Shown in pieces: positions 47,242 through 59,502 of a stretch of 64,000 nucleotides of DNA. The notes beneath the pieces are model-generated. The model was given only the letters and a program-made list of their open reading frames with translations. It did not search any database and was not told the DNA's origin. Every line of letters starts with the position of its first letter. Positions within the stretch are counted from its first letter, which is position 1. Origin of the DNA: Thamnidium elegans (taxonomy: Eukaryota; Mucoromycota; Mucoromycetes; Mucorales; Mucoraceae); the NCBI GenBank assembly GCA_025201345.1, contig JAIXMG010000008.1, positions 930,001 through 994,000 on the forward strand, read 5' to 3'. A program made the position numbers and the translations under genes.

Positions 47242-48256
47242 ATGGACGACATAAATCGCTTTAGTAAGTAAAACCAAAAATACCTTCTCTCCCCAAAAAA
47301 AAAAAAAGAGTATTCATAAAAATAATCTAGTCCTAGATCCTACCCCAGAGGACATCTTGCTCTTACTAGCCGCAAAATGTCATTTAGGCACTACCCATGT
47401 CACCCCCAAAATGAAGAAGTACGTCTACACTCGTCGAGGAGACGGTACCTTCATCATTGACATCAATAAAACATGGCAAAAACTAGTTTTAGCAGCCCGT
47501 GTACTTGCCTCCGTCAAAGAAGGTACAGATATCTATGTTACATCTACTTCTGTACGCGGCCGTAGACCAGCTAGTAAACTTTCTATGTTTCTCAACACGG
47601 TTGTCAATCTCGGTCGCTTTTCGCCTGGTACCTTAACCAAGTCAACCGTGGAACCACGATTATTGGTTTGTTTAGATCCTTATGACGATATGCAAGCTAT
47701 TACTGAAAGTAGTCGTTGTTGTATCCCAGTTATTTCTTTTGTAAATTCAGATTCTTCTCTTGAGTATGTTGATATTGCTATTCCTTGTAATACAGTTGGT
47801 TCTCAATCGATTGGTGTGATGTGTTACTTGTTAGCTCGTGCAGTACTTCGTCTTGGTGGTAAAGTAAATTATGATACTCAGTGGCAAGTAATTCCTGATA
47901 TGTTCTTTCATACCGATGAAGTGGCTCAACATGAAGATGATGCGTATGTTTCTGATCTGAAGGAGGAATACGGCGGGGCTTCTAGGCCTGGCGAAGGAGA
48001 CATTCCATTTGCTGAAGACGATGGTGTCAATTGGGAAAAAGATAACCCCAAGCCAGACTGGATGACGAGTAAGTCTACTGTTGACGATGTCTTTGGCGGT
48101 ATATCATCATCTTTAGTCCCTTCAACAGAACCAATTGATTGGGCAGAAGATACGCCAGAACTTAATAACGAAACTGGTGAAGGGTGGGATACACCCGCTA
48201 GCACCAACAATAATAACCAAACTTGGCAAGGATCTTCCAAATCACTTTGGGATTAA
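47242..48256 (+). CDS. uS2 / RPSA (40S protein SA) family, divergent copy
   Basis: Two exons, 47242-47263 (22 nt, MDDINRF plus one base) and 47331-48256, give 315 residues. The fold markers are those of eukaryotic uS2: LDPTPEDILLLLAAKCHLGTTHV, YTRRGDGTFIIDINKTW, KLVLAARVLASV, GRFSPGTLTKSTVEPRLLV, YVDIAIPCNTVGSQSIGVM, and LLARAVLRLGGKV. Several positions that are almost invariant in RPSA from memory are changed. The ISARPYGQRAVLKFA block is TSTSVRGRRPASKLS, and the usual WW in LMWWMLAREVLR is CY. The acidic tail has five Trp-containing repeats (INWEKD-like NWEK, PDWM, IDWAED, GWDT, LWD), like the C-terminus of animal laminin receptor/RPSA. It may be a diverged paralogue rather than the main ribosomal copy. 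Confidence 0.85.
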
Positions 48257-48337
48257 TAAAGCACATACACGCACACACACACACACACATTTATCAATAA
48301 TAATAAAAAAGAAAAAAAAAAGAGTTTTAAGATTTAT

Positions 48338-50111
48338 TTATAATTCTTGATTAGCAGATAATATTAAACTCTTTACTCTATCTTTTCTAACTTCTTTCTC
48401 TAAATAAGCCTTTCCAATAATTTCACCAACAAATTCAATTAATTGAGTTTTATCTTGTTCTGAAGGAGCTAAATCGTCTTCGTCCATATCATCTTCTGAT
48501 TTTTTAGGTGCCAATGATAAACAATTTTGTTCCGCAATATGATCCAACACAGTCTATTTTTTTTAAAAAAAAAATAATTAATCATTACTTTCTTGCCTTT
48601 CCGAAAAAAAAAAAAAAAAAAATTACCACAAGCGCATTTTTACATCTTTCAGCCTCTTGTACACGAACTGCATTTGGACTTTCCAAAGCTGATTTCAAAC
48701 AATTTTCAGAATAAAATTTGATATTGGGAGCAACCAACACGCGAGTGACTTCAGGTCCGATTTTATCTAAACCAATAATGGCACCGTATTGAGTTGTTAA
48801 AGGACGAGCAGGATCGAGAAAAGCGCGAAGTAATGTCTTTGTAATACGAGGTTGCAAAGTATGATATGCTTTACCATATTGATGACAGATGGTAGCAATA
48901 AGCGATGCTGCTCTATTACGTGTAGCCCAATGATCTTGTTGTTGGGGGTTTTCACAAATCACTCTACCTACCAAACAAGAAATAATAGGTGGAATCAATT
49001 GATGAAGCTACATATATATAAAAAATGGTTTAGTTAATATACAGTCTCTCCATTGCTATTTTTCTTTTTAAAAAAAACTTACATAGGGTTCAACAAACAA
49101 ATGCTTATTATTTAGTAACGAATGAGCCATAGATAACATAGCCTCAAGTACATCCAAATTCTTATGGTTCTGAGCCACTTTTTTATGAATATGTTGAACA
49201 AAATACGGTAAGAGTTGATGCAAACCAGGATCCAGTCGTAAACTTTCAAACGCTTGAGATTGTAATCTTTCATCTTCACTTAACACAGCCTCTGTAATTC
49301 TTTCAAAGTACATTTGTAATTCTTTAGATAAAACATGTTTAACCAGAGGTTTAACATTGACTTGATCTGTTGTGATACCGTTGGAACTAGTATGACTTTT
49401 GCTTCGCTTTGATAAAAGTTCAGCCTTTGCATCTACATACACACATATTTTTTTTTAAAAAAACAGGGACACGTTTATACACTTTAAAGAGAAAACTTAC
49501 CACTTGGTGTAGGGTTTTGAGGAATGGCAGGTTGTATACCCTCAATAGCAAGCCAATGTGCAGTAAATGTAACGTCCAAAGGAATCTTTGGTAAAGGTTT
49601 GCTTAATACTGATTCAAAATCAATTTCGTCATCTTCATCAAAATAAATATCGTTAGAGTTGAGTGTTGTCTTTCTAAATTTAGGTGGTTCTCCAGAAGTG
49701 TATCCATAAAGAGGCTATATACATAGTAGCTAAATAAACCATTATATATATATATATATTTATCGTATAATTACTCACCTCTACATTCTTTACACGAAGA
49801 GCAGCATTGACATCATCTACTGATAGCTTTGTTCTTTTCGAATGACGCATAAATTTAGCAGCTTCCTACACAATTACATTTTTTTTAGAGGTGCTCAGTG
49901 TTGTTGTTTTATCATTGTATCGCTTACTTGAATAAGTTCATGAACTCTGTATTCTACGTCTTGTGCTAAAGCTGTAGCAACTTCGTCTTTAAGATTAGTT
50001 ACTCCCAGCGACTCCCCAATATTCTATTTTCCAGTTTCTTTTTTTAGTTGCTTTTAAAATAATTGAAGTTGTAATACTCACTTTAATTGTTTCTTTTGGA
50101 AATACACTCAT
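48338..50111 (-). CDS. TAF6: TAF6, TFIID subunit 6
   Basis: Histone-fold subunit of TFIID (SAGA in some fungi). Seven exons: 50111-50082, 50023-49928, 49865-49779, 49714-49501, 49432-49083, 49007-48627 and 48553-48338; 457 residues. The histone fold starts at once: MSVFPKETIKNIGESLG, then EVATALAQDVEYRVHELIQ, then EAAKFMRHSKRTKLSVDDVNAAL and the typical VEPLYGYTS. A linker follows, then the HEAT-like C-terminal domain (LPYFVQHIHKKVAQNHKNL, then RNRAASLIATICHQYG and PLTTQYGAIIGLDKIGPE), which is the conserved TAF6C region. All introns are GT..AG and in frame. The tail is acidic then charged-helical (SLILSANQEL). Identification is firm. Confidence 0.96.
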
Positions 50112-50271
50112 TTATATATACTTGTTACTTGTCGCGTAAAATAAGAAAAGAAGAAAGGGTTAAAAAAAAAATATTTAAACTGCCGTTTTTGTTTTTTTAT
50201 TATGATTAAAAGAGTGGCTTTTTTCTCCCTTTCTTTCTCTCTTTTTTTTTTATTTTAAACCAAAAACAATC

Positions 50272-50551
50272 ATGTCATCTATAGCAAACGAAATTGAACA
50301 AAGTAAATAGTTTGTTTGGTTGCATTGCGGATAAGCTAACCCTTTTTCTTTTTAATAGCATTAGCAATGAAGGAGCATTTAGCAGAAGAGATATTGATTA
50401 ACAAACAAGCAGTAAAGTATATGCAATACTAAACGAAATGCGCGTACAAAAAAAAAACCTAATAAATGAATAGATTGCCGATTTCGAAAAAAAGATACAG
50501 ACCAATGCTAAAGCACTTCAACATGTAGAAAAGGGGTTAGGTAAATACATA

Positions 50552-50589
<38 letters not shown>

Positions 50590-50915
50590 TATATTTTTTT
50601 TAATGCATGAAAATAGAAAAGAAATCATGGACATTTTTCGGTGATATGTTTATAAAGTTACCAACAAAAAAGACACAAGAGTTGATAGAGAATGGTAAAA
50701 TGACAGCAAAACCAACAACAATAATATGATAACTTATATATATATATATATATATATTTTTAGAGCAAGATTTATTAGAAGAAAAGATTGAGATATCAAA
50801 ACAAGTGATTCAAAAGGATCGATTAAGATTACAACAATTAGAAAGTAAAAAAGATTTGCATGGATTTAACTTGACAGGAATGACTGCCACAGATATGTAT
50901 AATAATAATAAATAA
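50272..50915 (+). CDS. PDRG1-like prefoldin-family subunit
   Basis: Five exons starting at ATG 50272 with short AT-rich introns; about 127 residues. The reading MSSIANEIEQTLAMKEHLAEE, then INKQAIADFEKKIQTN, then FFGDMFIKLPTKKTQELIE and ESKKDLHGFNLTGM matches the p53 and DNA damage-regulated protein 1 family (human form has FGNMFIKMPHPETKEMIE and LKGFNL). It is a two-helix coiled-coil beta-prefoldin-type protein with a beta hairpin between. In animals it is part of the PAQosome (R2TP/prefoldin-like) chaperone that assembles RNA polymerases and PIKKs. Introns include an A run of about 38 nt (50550-50587). It starts about 160 nt from TAF6 (divergent) and ends 3 nt from the phospholipase D stop (convergent). 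Confidence 0.9.
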
Positions 50916-50918
50916 AAA

Positions 50919-53900
50919 CTAAGTAAAGATAATTAAAGGTGTAACAGTATCTATGATACCACCCAACAATAAGTTCTCTTCTTTTAAGTAATCTTTAGGG
51001 AATAATACCAAGTGTCCCTTAATTTGATCTAATTGATCGCAAATTTCGCCTTGCGTTAAATTAGGGTCAGCTACATGCCCATATTTAACTTTAGTAGGAT
51101 CAGGTTGAAATCTTCTATGCTGTTCGTACGTATGAACTGTATCATCAGGTACACATCTAAACAATTGTCGATAAATAGATGTGTTATCTGTGGCTCTCTT
51201 CAACCAAATGTTATTATACGTATGATCAGATAACGGATCCAAAGCAGCAGCATCATGTCTTTTAGGATGATGATGCGTTTTAAAGGTATCATAGAAACTA
51301 TAGGTTCGACTAGCTCTGTCTAGCATCTTGACAGGTTCATCCGCTTCAATTAATTTAATATCTTGAGCGTTATTAACTGATCTAGTCAAGGACGGATATA
51401 ATTGACGGTGATGTCCTTGAGGTATATTTAAAGTTTCTACTTGCTCTTCATTATGTTGATCATTATTACTACTGCTACTGGATTCAGGTGTCTCTTTCTT
51501 TTCTAATAATTGAGACCATTTTTCAAATTTTAAAAGACCTAAATGTTCTTTCCATAATTGCATACGTAAAGTGTGTGCAAATTTGGCTGCTTTATACTAT
51601 TTTTCTTATATTTTAGGACTTGTATAACAATCATATATATGTCTGTCTTACCTCTTTTCCATTCATAAAGGATGACACCATTTCAGTATCTTCTACAAGC
51701 ATAGCAATTTCTGAATCTCGATTGCCCAATTGAGATCTATCATTAATATTAGCTACGAAAAAAAGGGGTATTAGTTATAAACTCATATCTTTACTAATAT
51801 CAAATTACTTTACCAGACCCCATTAACACAATTCGATCATCGACAATCATTAACTTATCATGCAAGTACAACAACTCGCTTACATAATCGTATCTATCAT
51901 CGTCAGCCAACTCAGATTCAGCCGAACTAGTAGCCGAACCTCTTCTACTAGTTGAATCAGGATGTAAAGCCGAAGGAGGATTTAAACTTGAGGAAAAGTT
52001 ACTTGTAGCGGATTCATTGGAAGCTAATCGAGATAAGTCATTTTCATCAAAAGGGTTTTTAATAGCAGCTTCATCGCCAAATACAGTACCACTATCATTC
52101 TGTAATCCAGTCTTGCTTTGAGATTTTTGTGTGGTGAATTTGGGTACTCTAATTTTACCATAGTTTCTTAAACTATACCAAGATATATATTGGTCAGCAT
52201 CAATACCAAGTTCGGCTAACTTTTCAATAATAGAAGCACCGCCTCTTGAAATAGTAACGTATTGGAAATGCATAACAGTTCTGTAAATGACGTATTAAGA
52301 TTAAAAACTTTAAAAAAGATAAATTTTTTTTTTTTTTACCTTGCAGAAGATGCTTCACTAGATGCTAAATCACCTTCAAATGCAGGAACAAGTGGAATTA
52401 ATACGTAGACTCTGAATTTCTCCTTCTTTTCATGAGCTCTTTTAATTCTTTGTACAAGAGCTTGAGCAATTTTGTTTCGAAGTAATTTATCGTCTTGAGT
52501 TGTACTAACTACATATCAAAAAAAGAAGAGTTTTTGCTTAGTAAACATAAAACAAATAAATAACAAAAATGATGTACTTACTAAAGAATTGATTTTCGAT
52601 ATATATAAAATGTTTTGCGTGAGCAATACATTCCATATAAGCATTATAAATAGAATGCTACAATGATTTAATATTTATACAACTTACACAAACAAAACAA
52701 AAACAAAATTACCTCGCGTTCAACATCAGAACTCCATCTAGAAGAACTTCTTAACAACTGTACTTTACAAGTACCACTGAAATTACTTTCATCTCTAGCA
52801 GCAACATATTCACCTTTAGGCATCAAAAATGGAACAACACGACGATGCATACTCTTGGTAGACTTTAAGAAGTTCCATCTTTGAATAAAATGACGGGCAA
52901 TATCTCTTGCAATTGGACCTACAACACCCAACGTGACATCATGCCAAGGCATTCTAGGCGTATATTTACGATCAACCAATGTCTTATCGTATTGTGCAAC
53001 TATCATTATTTTAAGATTAACATTTTTTTTTTCTGTGGGTGTATCATTATTTACCATTAACAAAATCTTTCATTCTTGGATTAGAATAATCTTGACCAGG
53101 GAATATTTCACGTTCAAAGTCTTCAGAAGGATAATCTGAAAGTGAATGATCATGGGTATCATAACGACTATAATAATAATAATATTTAGTTTTGTTGTTG
53201 TTATTGTTGTTGTTGTAAGAATCTGTATTACCCAAAGCATAAATCAAGACCACCAATAAATGCCAATCGGTTATCAACCACAACCATTTTCTAAAAAGAG
53301 AAAAGACATTAAATAAAGACCCAAAGTCATTTTTTTTCTTGTTCTAATTACCTCATGGTGTGACCAAAAAAGCACAGTATTCTCATTTGATATACTATGA
53401 TCCGGATGTCGTTGCACTGCATTACAAATAGAATAAGTGGATGCAAACACAACATAAAATAATAAACTTACCTATAATATTAGGATGAAGATTTTGTAAC
53501 CATTGTTTGGTATGAACAGAATCAATTGTTAATGCTACTGACATTTCCTTGTATACTACAATATAAATTTTAACTCCTTCTACTGCTTTACGGTGTAATA
53601 ATCTATCTAATCTAAAATCTTCATTTTCCTCTGGCGGTCTTCTTAAATACTACATATAAATATATAAATACATAGTAATAATAATAATAATAATAACTAA
53701 CCAGTTCAGGTGAGAGCCACCAATCCGCAATATAAATCTCTACTTTAGCAGATAAAATAGCTTCAGCAACAGCATTAAAATGGTCTATTTTTTTTTTTTT
53801 TTAGTTAATACATGTATAAATAAATATAGTATTTAATAATCTTTACTTTCTCCATCGACAAACCACTTCACTTTAGCATTATGACGTACAGGAGCAAATG

Positions 53901-55740
53901 AACCAAAACGATGATTTTGAACCCAAGGACTTTCATCCTGCACCTTTTCAATACTTTCAAGCCACTGGTCTACTTCACGTTTAGTTCCCTTAATTTCAAT
54001 CTTTCGGGATTGATTAAAGACAGTGATATGATGACTACCCAAGTATACACGTGGTTCCTGAATTTCAATTTTTAAGCCATTATCGAACAATAGCACATCA
54101 GTTGGGGCTGAAGAAGCAGTATCAGAACAAAAAGCCATATAACTAATAACAGATTAAATAAATACAGACAAAGAGTATATATATATATATATATAGCATA
54201 CTTACGAATCTCTTAATATAATCCATTCAGTTTTCCACCTTTGAGTTTTCCATAATTGACAACATCTTGGAGAAACATAATTGATTCTATTTCTTAAATA
54301 GCCTTCTTTACCTTTCCAGCCCATATCCTGTACGATACTAATAGCAGACAGCTCCAAGAATTCACAGATATCATAGCTGACAGTAACATGAGCACGAAGT
54401 AATAGAGCTCTTAAATAATTGGTTAATTCAACTCTACGTTGCAAAGCAACCTTTTTACTTTTAATAGAGGCGTCATCTATGGATTGTTGTTCGACGTCGT
54501 CTTCTCGATAGATACCGATGGTTGATTTAGCCGAATCCAATAGATTGGATAATTGGTTAGGGAAAACGGGTGGGTCACACACATAATCGTACAAATTGGA
54601 TTTAACTTTAAGTTTATAATGAAGTGCCATAAAGTCTGCAATACCACGTCGAATTACCCATTTTACATCTCCGTACTGTAATTCAATTCGAAATACCCAC
54701 ATACTACTACCTGTTAAATACTCTGAATCCGTTACAGTAACCTACAATAATAATATAAATATGTTGCTATTTTAATAGAATAAGAAATATGGCGGACTTT
54801 ACATATATGCATTGTAACAAAATAGGTGGCTGAAACCAAATAAAAAAAACTATGTTAGTAACACAAGAAAAAATAAAAGATTACACAAGAACATTACCAA
54901 GTTTCTACCATACTCATCTTTAGCAAAGCAAGCGAAAATAGGGTCAAAAGCTGGAGGGTAATAAGTAGCTAAAGTATGAGATGGGCCTGTATGTACTTGA
55001 GTTAAAACAGCTGGTGTATTATTTGAAGTTTGTAAATTGGCAATCAATTTTAATTTATCCAAGGTTCTATCCCATTTGTCCTTTACACGGACTTCATCTT
55101 CCTCATCTTGTTGATATCTTTGTGACCTGGCTGTAGTAGGAGTCGTTGTCATGGGAGGTCTAGTGAACCCACGGTCAGGGAAAAAGGGTCTAGTGAAATA
55201 ATTAGATTCTTCATTATCATTATTATCGCTCAGCGGATAAATATGATCGTTTTCTAAATCATCTGCAGACGGTAACTTTTCTTCATCTTCTTGTTTTATT
55301 ACTTCGTCATCATCATCATCTCTACCACGTATAGCACCACCAGCCGAGGTAGATACATTAATACTATGATGCCTAGAGGCAGCAGCAGCAATAACGCTTT
55401 GATGTCTAGAAGCAGCTACAGGTTTCTGTTGTCTAGCCGCACTTCTCATTAATTCAAACGTATCACGATCAACAATGGAATCATCATCAGAAAAATCAGT
55501 TTCGGTTGTTGTACTGTCTAGAGGGTTTAAAAATGAAATACGGTTTAAAACACGTAACCACTGGGATCGGTTATCAGATATATTGCTATCGTTGTTGGTG
55601 GTTGTGGTAGTGTCTCGAATGGTGGAAGGTTGATCAGTTGTAACTGGAGGAAGTTCATCATCTTGTAGATCTTGTGATGCTGTACTATAGTGTTTCCAAC
55701 GAGCAAAGTAGTCGGCTGTGTCCGCTATAGGGTTAGACAT
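50919..55740 (-). CDS. Phospholipase D with PX and PH domains (PLD1/Spo14 type)
   Basis: Hydrolyses phosphatidylcholine to phosphatidic acid, acting in membrane traffic and signalling. Many exons from ATG 55740 ([19 protein letters not shown]) to the stop at 50919; I did not fix every junction. Residues 1 to about 260 are Ser/Asp-rich and disordered. A PX-like region follows ([28 protein letters not shown]), then PH ([27 protein letters not shown]). The catalytic halves each have HxKxxxxD. The first spans an intron near 53350-53260 and reads [17 protein letters not shown]. The second is [18 protein letters not shown] near 51880-51800, continued by the next exon with [14 protein letters not shown]. 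An Asn/Ser-rich insert (Ser/Asp/Asn) lies before the second HKD. Total length is roughly 1,200-1,300 residues. Identification is firm; exon ends are approximate. Confidence 0.93.
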
Positions 55741-55897
55741 GTATCGTTTTTTTTTTCTTCTAGTCGTATATAAATAAGAAAAAAAAAAGGAAAGAAAGGA
55801 AAAAGAGAAAAAATAAATAAATAAATAATAAAGGGGCCAAATCTCTTTTTTTTAAAAAAAAGAAAAAGGGGAAAAAATTTATTAAAGCCAATTTTAT

Positions 55898-56513
55898 TTA
55901 CCAAGGATGAAAAGTAGAAGGCTGATTGACGTTATTTTGATTATGAAACATGTTTTGTGGTTCATTAACCGGTTGAAAATACGAAGTATTATTGTTAGCA
56001 AAAGGTGAACTTGTCATTTGTGAAAATGGATTCGATGCTGTTTGATTAGTTCCTAAATTATTATCTTTTATATAAGTAAAAAAATACTTAATTTAATTTA
56101 TAATGTTACACTATACGCTACCGTTATTAGACAATCCAAATGGGTTATTAAATATCTGTTGTTGCTGCTGCTGTTGCGTCATTTGTTGCTGTTGCAGCAC
56201 TTGCTGTTGCAGCATTTGTTGTTGTTGCATTTGCTGCATTTGCTGCTGTGACTGTATCATTTGCAAATGCTGCTGTTGTGGTTGCATTTGCTGTTGCATT
56301 TGTTGCTGTGGTTGTATCATTTGTTGCTGTGGTTGCATTTGCTGTTGTTGAAATAAGGGATTTACAGCAAATGGATTATGTAATATCCCATTTTGTGTGT
56401 TAGTAGGAGTAGGATCAACATCCACCAAGAAATTATTACTATTACTATTATTACTACTTGTAAATGCAGGCACAGAATTAGATCTAAAGTTAATCTGTTG
56501 CTGCTGCTGTTGT

Positions 56514-56551
<38 letters not shown>

Positions 56552-57626
56552 AGGGACTTGTCCAGCAAGTCCTTGTTGTTTTGATTCATTTAAGATGGTG
56601 ATGGCAATATCTGTATTTCCACCTGAACGACGAAGTGCATCCAAGTTTAGTAATCTATCAGTGAAACCTAACTTAGTTAATTGTTCAATCTTTTGATCAT
56701 CGGTCAAGAAAGTAGTAGCGGTAGGTTGAGAAAAGGCAGATAATGGTTGAACGTTTCTTGTCATGATTTCAATGGCAGCGTCTATATTGCCTTGAGTCTG
56801 AATCAAGACTTGCTTACTTTTGATATCGTCTTTAAAACCCATATCACGCAGTTGGTTTATTGCTGTAACAAGAGGATCGTGTGTTATCATGGTTGGTACA
56901 GAAGAGGATCGTTTTGGTAATACCTGTAATCTAGCAATAGGGTTCATAGTAGGTGTCTTTGGTAAAGGAGTCTTTGGTAAAGGTGCCTTTTTTTTTATAT
57001 TAATAATTATCCTATAAATTTTTTTTTTTGAAACTTACGATTCTATTGTCAACCAAGAATAAACGTTTTTCCCATTTGGCACGAATATATCTTTCCATAG
57101 CACTATTATTTTTTAAGAAAGTAAATATTTGTATTTGTATTTATAGTATATAACAAATAACTTACTGTTCGTCATCTGCAGCTAAAGGTAATGGATGATT
57201 ACCAGGATTAGGGTTTATTTTACTATTTACTACATTATTTCCTCCCGAAGACCGCATCATCTAAAATTATAAATTAGTTTATGTAATTATGTCATTTATA
57301 TATATTGTATATTTCTTACTTCTATTTGCTCCATATTCCATTGATCCATCGTAATTGACTTTACTTTAGATACATGTGTACCCATTTTACGGTGAATACC
57401 TGCACAACGAATACAAAGGAATACTCCCAAAGAATAAGAAGCCCAACGAGGACCTAGAAAAAAAAATTACTTTATTCAACATCATCTCTCTTTTTTTTAT
57501 ATGTAAAAAAAACTTACTTTTAGATCTACAATCAGCGCAAAGTTCATTGCCTGGGTATTTAACAATCTCGTTCAATATACGTTCATGTTTATCTTGTGTT
57601 GATTTCGATTGTCTTTCACTCATCAC
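55898..57626 (-). CDS. ArfGAP with UBA domains and poly-Gln tail (Gts1/SMAP-like)
   Basis: Starts at ATG 57626 ([19 protein letters not shown]) and ends in a TAA at 55900-55898. Multiple small exons; boundaries approximate. The zinc finger, split by an intron, reads [17 protein letters not shown] then FLCIRC, an exact C-x2-C-x16-C-x2-C ArfGAP finger with the arginine finger in [12 protein letters not shown] and then the block [11 protein letters not shown]. Two UBA-like helices follow: [18 protein letters not shown] and [16 protein letters not shown], each with the MGF/LGF loop. The rest is Gln-rich with a pure run of about 20 Gln (CAG/CAA) and repeated NPF motifs ([26 protein letters not shown]), which bind EH domains. 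The architecture matches Gts1-type ArfGAPs acting at endosome/Golgi. The first exon lies next to a run of T at its 5' side. Confidence 0.92.
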
Positions 57627-59502
57627 TGTCTATATAAAAAAGGGTTTATGTTGCTAAAAGAAAAAAAGGGAAAAAAGAACAAAAAAAAAAGATTTAATGT
57701 TACACCTATTTATACTTTTTTTTTTTTTTTTTTTTTTTAATTACAGCTTGATATTAAATTTTTAGTGCCTTGTATGACAGCGTGTTGATACACGCCTAAC
57801 TAGAAAAGACTTTTGACCAATGGTTGATTTTACCTGTTGGACTTCTACGAAATACTCCAGGTCTTCCAGAACTAGACAAGACAGAAAAGCAAAGCTTCCA
57901 ATATATATTTTAGGAGCATTTGTATCTCTATTCCATAACAAAGTTCTACACCTGATACAGCGAAGAGCCTTGTTATTAGTTTCGAGACGCATGTTGCTTT
58001 TGTTTTTATAATTCTTACACACCTAGATAATTATCCCAGCGCTAGCTTGAGAAGGACTCGAAGCAGGGCATCAAAAAGGGAGGCTATCATTCCTCAAATA
58101 ATTGCAGACCCCCGGCATCTTTTGAAGGATTTGCATGCTAGTTATTTCACTACGCGTTTTGATAACTGTCTCGTAGGCCGTCCTAATAATACAGACGAAA
58201 AATATAAATTATATCCGAAAAAATTGTGAGAAGAACCCCCAATTATATATAACTAGTGTTTTTCATGAGCTGACCTTTCATTTCATGATCTTATAATTAG
58301 GCGTTATTATCATATACAATGGTCTGTCACAAAAGAAACTGTGAAGTCTTTAATAAGGGTCGGATCAAACTAAACACTCTTTGACCATTCATCGAATAAT
58401 CCCTCCCTTTACATGCCACAATTTTCGATGTTTGAAAGCGTATTGTTCGCCTCGAGTGATTAAGTTCAATCACCTTAATATAGCAACAAATTTATTTTGA
58501 ATATATTGTTCTCGAATTTTTAACATGAGTATGAAGTAAATTTTCCGCTGATTGAAAATACTAGACAGCTCGGCTGTAACCTGTCTAGAGTTGCTTTTAG
58601 TCTAACATATTGGACACCCTTATAAATTTTATTGATATATATATATTCCAAAGTTTTCTATATTAAGCATATTGCCCTGTAAAAATTCGGTGGATTAGAC
58701 TCCTAAAAAAAATTTGGCCCTGTTTAGCCCACACCAGGAAATATAAATCGGCTGTTTTCAATGACTCTCAGAAATTACCCTTTAATGTACATAGAGCAGA
58801 GAAACATAATATATACTTATTAATACTGCACTTCAGAAAGTATCGGCTCAGAATTAGCTGATCAAAACTAAGGACCAAGGGCTGTTATTCTCTCCTTGTA
58901 CCAAGTAAAGCGACTTTAACGCTAGCTAGTTTATGGCTCACGTTCTATTGGGTTCTGTTGAAGGACCAACGGCTGTAAATTTTACTTTGCGCTCTGGTAT
59001 CTGGAATCCTACGAAATCTTCAAACTTCTATAATATAAATTGTGTATTATTCAACGAATTGATTGAAATAACCTGCATGATAATAATTCTACTTATCTTT
59101 AGAAATCTTAGCTAAACTGACAAAGGCGTATCAAATATAGGGATGTTTAATTTATAAGAGGATATAGAATTAGTATCTTTCATGTAGGGCTCTAGTAAGT
59201 TTTATCTGACTGTTTACCACAAAAAAAGCTTATCCCCTTCAGGTTAATGTAGTATAGGGCTTAGGATAGGGTCAACGTAGTTTGTTATGAGTTCTTGCTC
59301 TTCTATATTGTTGCCAATGATTCCTTGACTAGGTAATTTATTTATCCTAAAATCAAAAGTATTACAGACATCATTTTATCAGCCAATAAACGTTCTTTTT
59401 AAAAAAAAGTAATCTTATTGGTTGACCTAAAATACCAGAAAAAAAATTGTTTTTTCGTAACAAGGTCGCGTATTGTTCTTTTTATATTCATTAATAACAA
59501 CA
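57627..59502. other. Gene-free region with transposon scraps
   Basis: About 1.9 kb between divergent genes. The TnpB/Fanzor-like scrap is listed separately. Frames at 58047-58229 and 58933-59115 are unrecognised. An imperfect palindrome (ctagacag..ctgtctag) lies near 58562-58591, enclosing agctcggct. A T run of about 24 nt occurs at 57715-57738. No RNA gene seen. Confidence 0.5.
57762..58022 (-). pseudogene. C-terminal scrap of a TnpB/Fanzor-like (IS605 OrfB) protein
   Basis: On the minus strand the frame reads KALRCIRCRTLLWNRDTNA, a CxxC knuckle followed by WNRDxNA. This is the pattern of the RuvC-III end of TnpB-like proteins (zinc knuckle then DRDxNAAxN). After PKIYIGSF the frame drifts, but one frame over, 57866-57799, it continues GRPGVFRRSPTGKINHW. 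From memory, a GRPxVFxRS tail follows the WNRDVNAxxN motif in related mucoralean copies. So it seems to be a frameshifted C-terminal piece. No N-terminal domains, catalytic Asp/Glu of RuvC-I/II or end sequences are found. Fanzor or OrfB-like identity is an inference from two short motifs. Confidence 0.4.

Noticed and set aside
56103..56351. Plus-strand frame of almost pure Cys (CCCC..).
   Set aside because: It is the opposite-strand reading of the CAG/CAA poly-Gln region of the ArfGAP gene.
57820..58011. Plus-strand frame opposite the TnpB/Fanzor-like scrap.
   Set aside because: It is a shadow of the minus-strand motif-bearing reading and contains no motif of its own.
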